The notes under the pieces: generated by a model
Database searches by the model: none
Seen by the model: the letters and a program-made list of their open reading frames with translations, nothing else
What the model was told of the DNA's origin: nothing
NCBI GenBank assembly: GCA_021414245.1
Contig: JAIOOU010000004.1
Coordinates: 124,001 to 188,000, forward strand
Reading direction: 5' to 3'
From: Chloroflexota bacterium
GTDB taxonomy: Bacteria > Chloroflexota > Anaerolineae > Anaerolineales > Villigracilaceae
DNA length: 64,000 bases
Made by a program: the position numbers and the translations under genes
In this document: piece by piece, positions 59,849 through 64,000 of the stretch
How the letters are laid out: every line of letters starts with the position of its first letter
Numbering within the stretch: the first letter of the stretch is position 1

Positions 59849-60826
59849 TTATGAATGACCCAAAGTCGGGTGCGGTTGATATAACTCTTCGAGCCGCCTG
59901 ACTTCATTGTCGGATAGTTTAATGTCCAGGGCGGCAATTGCCTGATCCAAATGCCCGATCTTGCTGGACCCGATAATGGGTGCGGCGATATACGGTTTGC
60001 TCAACACCCAGGCCAGCGCGATCTGCGAAGCGGTAGCCTGGTGACCCTTGGCCACTTCTGCAGCGCGATCCGCCACTGTGAAATCCTGCTCGTGAAAATA
60101 CATGTCATTGGCAAACGGGTCGCTTTGTGCGCGGATGGTTTCCCCGCCGCCTCCGCGTTTGCGGTTCCCGGCAAAAAATCCGCGGGCCATCGGGCTCCAC
60201 GGAATTAATCCAATGCCCTGGTCCCTGCACAGGGGGATCATCTCGCGTTCCTCCTCGCGGTAGACCAGGTTGTAGTGGTTTTGCATGGACACGAACTTCG
60301 CCCAGCCGTTGACCTCGGAGGTATGCAATGCTTTCATGAATTGCCAGGCAAACATGGAGGAAGCGCCAATGTAGCGGGCTTTTCCTGCACGCACGACGTC
60401 GTTCAGGGTCTCCATGGTCTCTTCGATAGGGGTGTTGTAATCCCAGCGATGGATCTGGTACAGGTCCACGTGATCCATTTGCAGGCGTTTGAGGGAGTTG
60501 TCGATCGAATCCAGAATATGTTTACGGGAAAGTCCGCGGTCGTTGACCTCATCGCTCATCGGGTTGAAGACCTTGGTGGCCACCACAACGCTCTCGCGTT
60601 TGATTCCTTTTAATAGACTGCCGGTGATGCGTTCGCTTTCGCCCAGGGAATACACGTCTGCCGTGTCGAAGAAGTTGATGCCGGCATCCAAGGCGCGTTT
60701 GACGAAGGGCTTTGCTTCATTTTCATCCAGCACCCACTCGCGCCATTTCTTCGACCCGTAGGTCATCATCCCCAAACACAGGCGCGAAACTTTTAGTCCG
60801 GTATTGCCGAGGTTAACGTATTGCAT
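59849..60826 (-). CDS. Aldo/keto reductase
   Basis: About 325 residues, an AKR TIM barrel. The catalytic tetrad is visible: Asp in FFDTADVY, Tyr in the same turn, Lys in VVATKVF and His in LYQIHRWD; the NADP site near the C-terminus has IIGSSKIGHLDQAI. It resembles the AKR11/YajO-like group that reduces aldehydes. ATG 60826 has AAAGGAG five bases upstream; a start at 60847 would precede it. It heads the closely spaced run AKR, NUDIX, ChrA, M3 peptidase (gaps 2-14 bases), probably one operon. Confidence 0.92.
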   Translation of the reverse strand: MQYVNLGNTGLKVSRLCLGMMTYGSKKWREWVLDENEAKPFVKRALDAGINFFDTADVYSLGESERITGSLLKGIKRESVVVATKVFNPMSDEVNDRGLSRKHILDSIDNSLKRLQMDHVDLYQIHRWDYNTPIEETMETLNDVVRAGKARYIGASSMFAWQFMKALHTSEVNGWAKFVSMQNHYNLVYREEEREMIPLCRDQGIGLIPWSPMARGFFAGNRKRGGGGETIRAQSDPFANDMYFHEQDFTVADRAAEVAKGHQATASQIALAWVLSKPYIAAPIIGSSKIGHLDQAIAALDIKLSDNEVRRLEELYQPHPTLGHS

Positions 60827-60876
60827 GGAAACTCCTTTTGAATTCATATGCAGGAGCAGGCTCCCGCATACCGGAT

Positions 60877-63081
60877 TTACAGGATCGTTAAATTAGCCAG
60901 GGATGCGGCCAGCCTTTTAATTCCCACGGATTCAAAGACCACGTCCACGATCTCATCGTTGTCCTGCAGTCTGCTGTCGAGGACCATGCCTTCGCCCCAG
61001 AGGGGATGCTTGATGCGGGTCCCGGCGCGGAACTGCTGGCTGCTCGCAACAGGAGCAGCTTTGGGCGGGGAGGGAAGCGTCCACTTTGAATCGGATGGGC
61101 TGGAATTTCCGTAGGATGTTCGGGAGGAGGAGAATGAAGTTGTGGGACGTCCCGTGCGGGTTTTGCCAACCAGTAATTCCGCGGGCAGATCCTCCAGAAA
61201 ACGGGATGGATAGGTTTCCTCGGAGAGGCCGCGTCCGCCGCGTTGGATGGCGCGCAATAAATAAAGTTTGTCCTTGGCGCGGGTGATGCCCACATAAAAA
61301 AGGCGCCGCTCCTCCTCCATCTGTTCAGGCTCGTCGAAGGAACGGCTGTGCGGGATGATCCCGTCATCTAGGCCGACGATAAAGACCGCGCCGAATTCCA
61401 GTCCCTTCGCGGCGTGCAGGGTGAGCAGGGTAGGTGCGTTGGTGTCCGTAATGGTGTCCTGATCGGCGACGAGTGCAATGTTCTCGAGAAATTCATCCAG
61501 GCTGCGGGTGGAATATTCAAGGGCAAGGCGTTTTAATTCCTCCACGTTCTCCCAACGCTCGGCGCTTTCCTCGGTTTCATCCTCCAGGATGTGCGCCTTG
61601 AAGTTTGTGTCGCGGATGATGTGATCAAAGAGTTCGGCAGTGGTCAGGGTCCTGGCCGCATTGTGCCAGCTGGCGAGCATGCCGCCGAAATCCGCGAGCG
61701 GCAGGGCTGCGCGGCCGGTGAAGGCTTTGTAATAGGGCGAGTCGCCGCCGCGGGCAAGGTCAAGTAAAACCGCCCCCGGGCTGATCCCGTTCTGGCGCGC
61801 GACCAGATGCAGGGTGGTCAAGGTCTTTTCGCCGATCCCGCGCGGAGGGACGTTGATGATGCGGCCAAGGGCGGCTTCGTCGGCGGGGTTGTGCGCAAGA
61901 CGCATGAAGGCGATCATGTCCTTCACTTCGCGTCGTCCATAAAACCTTTGCGCGCCGACCAGGCGATACGGGAGCCGCGCCTGTAAAAAGGCTTCTTCAA
62001 TTAAACGGGACATTGCGTTGGTGCGGTACATCACCGCGCAGTCGCCGGGTTCGAATTGTTTGCTCAGCACGAGCTGGGCGATGGTATCCACCACAAAAGC
62101 AGCCTCGCCGTAATCGTCGCGGGCTTCGAAAAAGAAGATCTTGTCGCCCGCACCGCGGTCGCTGAACAGTTTTTTCTTGCGGCGGTTGCCGGCGCGGTCG
62201 ATCACGCTCATGGCGGCATCCAGGATGTTTTGATGGGAGCGGTAGTTCTGTTCCAGAAGCACCACCTGGGCATTCGGGAAATCCTGTTCGAAGCGGTGCA
62301 CATTGCGCCAGTCTGCGCCGCGCCAGGCGTACACGCTTTGGTCTGGGTCGCCCACGCAGAAGATGTTCTTATGGAAGGAAGCCAGGTGTTTTACCAGCGC
62401 GTATTGCGCGAGGTTGGTGTCCTGGAACTCGTCCACCAGAACGTGGCGGAATCTCTGTGCGTATTTGTCACGCACGGACGGAACTTCCTCCAGCAGGCGC
62501 GCAGTGTAAACCAGCAGGTCGTCAAAGTCCACGGCGTTGCTGGCGATCAATCTCTTTTGATATTCGACATATACACGTTTGACCACTTCATCACGATAGG
62601 TGCTGACCGGGTAATCGTCCGGTCCGATTAGTTCGTTCTTGGCGCGTGAGATGGCGGCATGAATGCTGGCGGGCCGGTAGAGTTTTTCGTTCAGGTTCAA
62701 TTCCTTTACTACGCTTTTGACGATCCTCTCCTGGTCGTCCGAATCGAAGATCACAAAATTCGATTCAAGCGGCAGGTGCTCAACCTCGCGTCTCAGGATG
62801 CGCGCACAAATGGAATGGAAGGTGCCCAGCATGATGCCTTCGGTGGCCTGCTCGTTCAACATGGCCTTGACCCGCTGATCCATTTCCTTCGCCGCCTTGT
62901 TGGTGAATGTGACCGCGATGATCTGCCATGGGCGGACTCCTTCGGACGCGATCAGATACGCAATACGCTGCGTAAGCACCCGCGTCTTTCCGGACCCCGG
63001 GCCTGCCACTACCAGAACAGGTCCGTCCGCCGCTGTGACCGCTTTACGTTGTTGGGGGTTGAGTTTGTCTAGAAAATCCAT
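60877..63081 (-). CDS. ATP-dependent DNA helicase, UvrD/PcrA type
   Basis: 734 residues, superfamily 1A helicase. Motifs in order: Q motif LNPQQRKAVTAADGP, Walker A AGPGSGKT, motif II LVDEFQDTN, motif III GDPDQSVYAWRGAD, motif V LHAAKGLEFGAVF, motif VI FYVGITRAKDKLYL. The C-terminal part ends in a Tudor-like domain (GTRIKHPLWGEGMVLD), as in PcrA/UvrD that contacts RNA polymerase. It unwinds DNA 3' to 5' in repair and replication-conflict processing. The size and tail favour PcrA/UvrD over Rep. It lies 70 bases after the mechanosensitive channel gene. Confidence 0.96.
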   Translation of the reverse strand: MDFLDKLNPQQRKAVTAADGPVLVVAGPGSGKTRVLTQRIAYLIASEGVRPWQIIAVTFTNKAAKEMDQRVKAMLNEQATEGIMLGTFHSICARILRREVEHLPLESNFVIFDSDDQERIVKSVVKELNLNEKLYRPASIHAAISRAKNELIGPDDYPVSTYRDEVVKRVYVEYQKRLIASNAVDFDDLLVYTARLLEEVPSVRDKYAQRFRHVLVDEFQDTNLAQYALVKHLASFHKNIFCVGDPDQSVYAWRGADWRNVHRFEQDFPNAQVVLLEQNYRSHQNILDAAMSVIDRAGNRRKKKLFSDRGAGDKIFFFEARDDYGEAAFVVDTIAQLVLSKQFEPGDCAVMYRTNAMSRLIEEAFLQARLPYRLVGAQRFYGRREVKDMIAFMRLAHNPADEAALGRIINVPPRGIGEKTLTTLHLVARQNGISPGAVLLDLARGGDSPYYKAFTGRAALPLADFGGMLASWHNAARTLTTAELFDHIIRDTNFKAHILEDETEESAERWENVEELKRLALEYSTRSLDEFLENIALVADQDTITDTNAPTLLTLHAAKGLEFGAVFIVGLDDGIIPHSRSFDEPEQMEEERRLFYVGITRAKDKLYLLRAIQRGGRGLSEETYPSRFLEDLPAELLVGKTRTGRPTTSFSSSRTSYGNSSPSDSKWTLPSPPKAAPVASSQQFRAGTRIKHPLWGEGMVLDSRLQDNDEIVDVVFESVGIKRLAASLANLTIL

Positions 63082-63151
63082 GAGTCTATTATAAACGGCG
63101 CGATAAATAATAAGGGCGGGGATGCCCCGCCCGTTTTCGATCCTTATTTTC

Positions 63152-63541
63152 TTACTTCAGTTCGGAAGTGCAGTGTGCACAGCGCGTGGCCTTGATCGGA
63201 ATCACGCTCAGACAGTACGGGCAGTCCTTGGTGGTGGGGTCCGCCGGGGCGGGGGCCTTTTTCATTTTGTTTGCAAGCTTGACGATGAGAAAGATCACAA
63301 AGGCGATGATGAGAAAGTCAAAGATGGCTTGTACAAATACGCCCCAGGTGATGACGGCTTCACCCACAGTGGTGGACAATCCGCTGAAGTTAATCCCGCC
63401 GATCAGAAGTCCGATCACGGGCATAAGAATGTCGTTGACCAGCGAACCAACGATTTTTCCGAACGCCCCGCCGATAATAACTGCAATGGCAAGGTCCAGC
63501 ACATTGCCGCGCATGACAAATTCCTTGAATTCCTTTAACAT
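63152..63541 (-). CDS. mscL: Large-conductance mechanosensitive channel with C-terminal zinc ribbon
   Basis: 129 residues. MscL: N-terminal [20 protein letters not shown], pore-lining [18 protein letters not shown] with small residues, second helix [20 protein letters not shown]. It opens as a safety valve under turgor. After the second helix a linker leads to CPYC, ten residues, CAHC, a small zinc ribbon in place of the usual helical bundle at the C-terminus, which is not standard for E. coli-type MscL. GGAGAAAAC precedes the ATG. Confidence 0.95.
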   Translation of the reverse strand: MLKEFKEFVMRGNVLDLAIAVIIGGAFGKIVGSLVNDILMPVIGLLIGGINFSGLSTTVGEAVITWGVFVQAIFDFLIIAFVIFLIVKLANKMKKAPAPADPTTKDCPYCLSVIPIKATRCAHCTSELK

Positions 63542-63818
63542 GTTTTCTCCTGTTTTTGGGTGATGGTTCCCTTTGGATTTTATGGTATGGTCAGGGGTCT
63601 GTCAACGATGGGCAGCTTTTTGTGGAGCCTGCACCCGGTAAAGAACTGCTTTTTTGATGGCTGGGCAGGCAGCGGACGGGAAGATGTGCCGCTTTTTGTC
63701 AAAAATTGTCACAAAAATTGGCCCAAAAAACAGTTCTCTAGAGGGGTGTTTTCCTGTTCTTCCGCCGTGTATTTTGAATATAATTGTGACTATACATATT
63801 TGCTTGGGGTCCCGGCTG
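63542..63818. other. Intergenic region with phased A-tract direct repeats
   Basis: No gene seen. Between 63700 and 63731 three A-tract units repeat every 12 bases: CAAAAATTG (63700), CAAAAATTG (63712) and CAAAAAACAG (63724). They lie about 90-120 bases before the -35 box at 63819 and could be an operator or an intrinsically curved upstream element for the ABC transporter genes. Confidence 0.4.
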
Positions 63819-63846
63819 TTGACGCTCCTAAAGAATTAGGTATAAT
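63819..63846 (+). promoter_or_regulatory. Near-consensus sigma-70-type promoter of the ABC transporter genes
   Basis: TTGACG (63819-63824), a 16-base spacer and a perfect TATAAT (63841-63846). Initiation near 63853 gives a leader of about 63 bases before the ATG at 63916. It is the best promoter match in the window, so this operon is probably well expressed. Confidence 0.8.
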
Positions 63847-63915
63847 CTAATTCGCTTTGAAGCACGGTCGTAATCGCAAGAGCAATTATCTCAATGTAGA
63901 AAAGGACCTTTGCGG

Positions 63916-64000
63916 ATGCCTGATCTTTTATTAGATATTAAAGGGCTCGAAACCGAGTTCAAGACTCCGGACGGGATCATCCATGCAGTCAATGGAGTGT
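63916..64000 (+). CDS. Peptide-type ABC transporter ATP-binding protein (partial, 5' end)
   Basis: Only the first 28 codons lie inside the window. LLLDIKGLETEFKTPDGIIH and AVNGV match the N-terminus of OppD/DppD-type ATPases (strand, FxTxxG turn, then AV-x-G-V before the Walker A loop). AAAGGA lies 9 bases before the ATG. The rest of the gene and its operon continue beyond the end of the window. Confidence 0.8.
   Translation, partial: MPDLLLDIKGLETEFKTPDGIIHAVNGV

Noticed and set aside
58817-59937. Long N-terminal extensions of the M3 peptidase (to 59020) and ChrA (to 59937) frames
   Set aside because: The extensions overlap coding sequence of ChrA and NUDIX genes; the internal starts at 58816 and 59388 have proper ribosome sites and motif alignment.

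Overview
The window reads as a contiguous piece of a bacterial chromosome with mid-range GC (mid-50s by eye) and densely packed genes. No rRNA, tRNA, CRISPR array, integrase or transposase was found. Several features point to Chloroflexota, probably Anaerolineae: short lipoproteins with Thr/Pro linkers right after the lipobox, FHA proteins with an N-terminal zinc ribbon, a surface protein with a long Thr-rich repeat, and frequent TTG/GTG starts beside strong AGGAG sites. The assignment is inference from content, not a database result.

Layout. 92-5587 (minus): acetolactate decarboxylase, HAD hydrolase, alpha/beta hydrolase, SulP transporter with STAS and cyclic-nucleotide domains, SDR. 5666-8368 (plus): MutS2 and a small protein. 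8474-9941 (minus): SGNH-like lipoprotein and dual-specificity phosphatase. 10074-12304 (plus): a cytochrome c/cytochrome b fusion with its Rieske protein, a compact b6/Rieske-type quinol oxidation module. 12642-26257 (plus): a biotin-dependent acyl-CoA carboxylase in three separate genes (carboxyltransferase, biotin carboxylase, biotin carrier) with MaoC hydratase, CitE-like lyase and a DMT transporter. This set is split by a four-helix-bundle gene lying between inverted repeats and by a zinc-ribbon FHA / Thr-repeat surface protein / Ser-Thr kinase module.

26235-30750: an OmpR-type two-component system (minus) diverges from a redox operon (plus) encoding two small membrane proteins, ApbE flavin transferase and a ferric-reductase-like haem membrane protein; the shared intergenic region holds paired repeats that look like the regulator's binding sites. 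31003-33112: two cold-shock-type genes, a DEAD-box RNA helicase and CspA, each with a hairpin plus U-tract in its leader. 33180-39504: an amber-interrupted acetyltransferase and an amine oxidoreductase (minus) diverge from a dimethylglycine-dehydrogenase-like fusion and a CocE hydrolase (plus), suggesting use of N-methylated amines. 39558-43426: membrane proteins, a SUI1/YciH factor, a lipoprotein.

43594-45697: class III nucleotide cyclase and two tandem FHA proteins. 45746-63541 (minus): mostly housekeeping and accessory metabolism: DUF1232 protein, retinol-saturase-like oxidoreductase, methylglyoxal synthase, serine hydrolase, cupredoxin, APH-type phosphotransferase, VOC protein, sulfurtransferase, aminotransferase, sugar nucleotidyltransferase, M3 peptidase, ChrA, NUDIX, aldo-keto reductase, UvrD/PcrA helicase, MscL. 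The window ends inside a peptide-type ABC transporter ATPase with a near-consensus promoter.

The most distinctive signals are the inverted-repeat-bounded four-helix-bundle gene, the cytochrome c-b fusion with an altered PEWY site, the shared leader architecture of the two cold-shock genes, the divergent OmpR-type operator, and the repeated use of small zinc ribbons and FHA modules.
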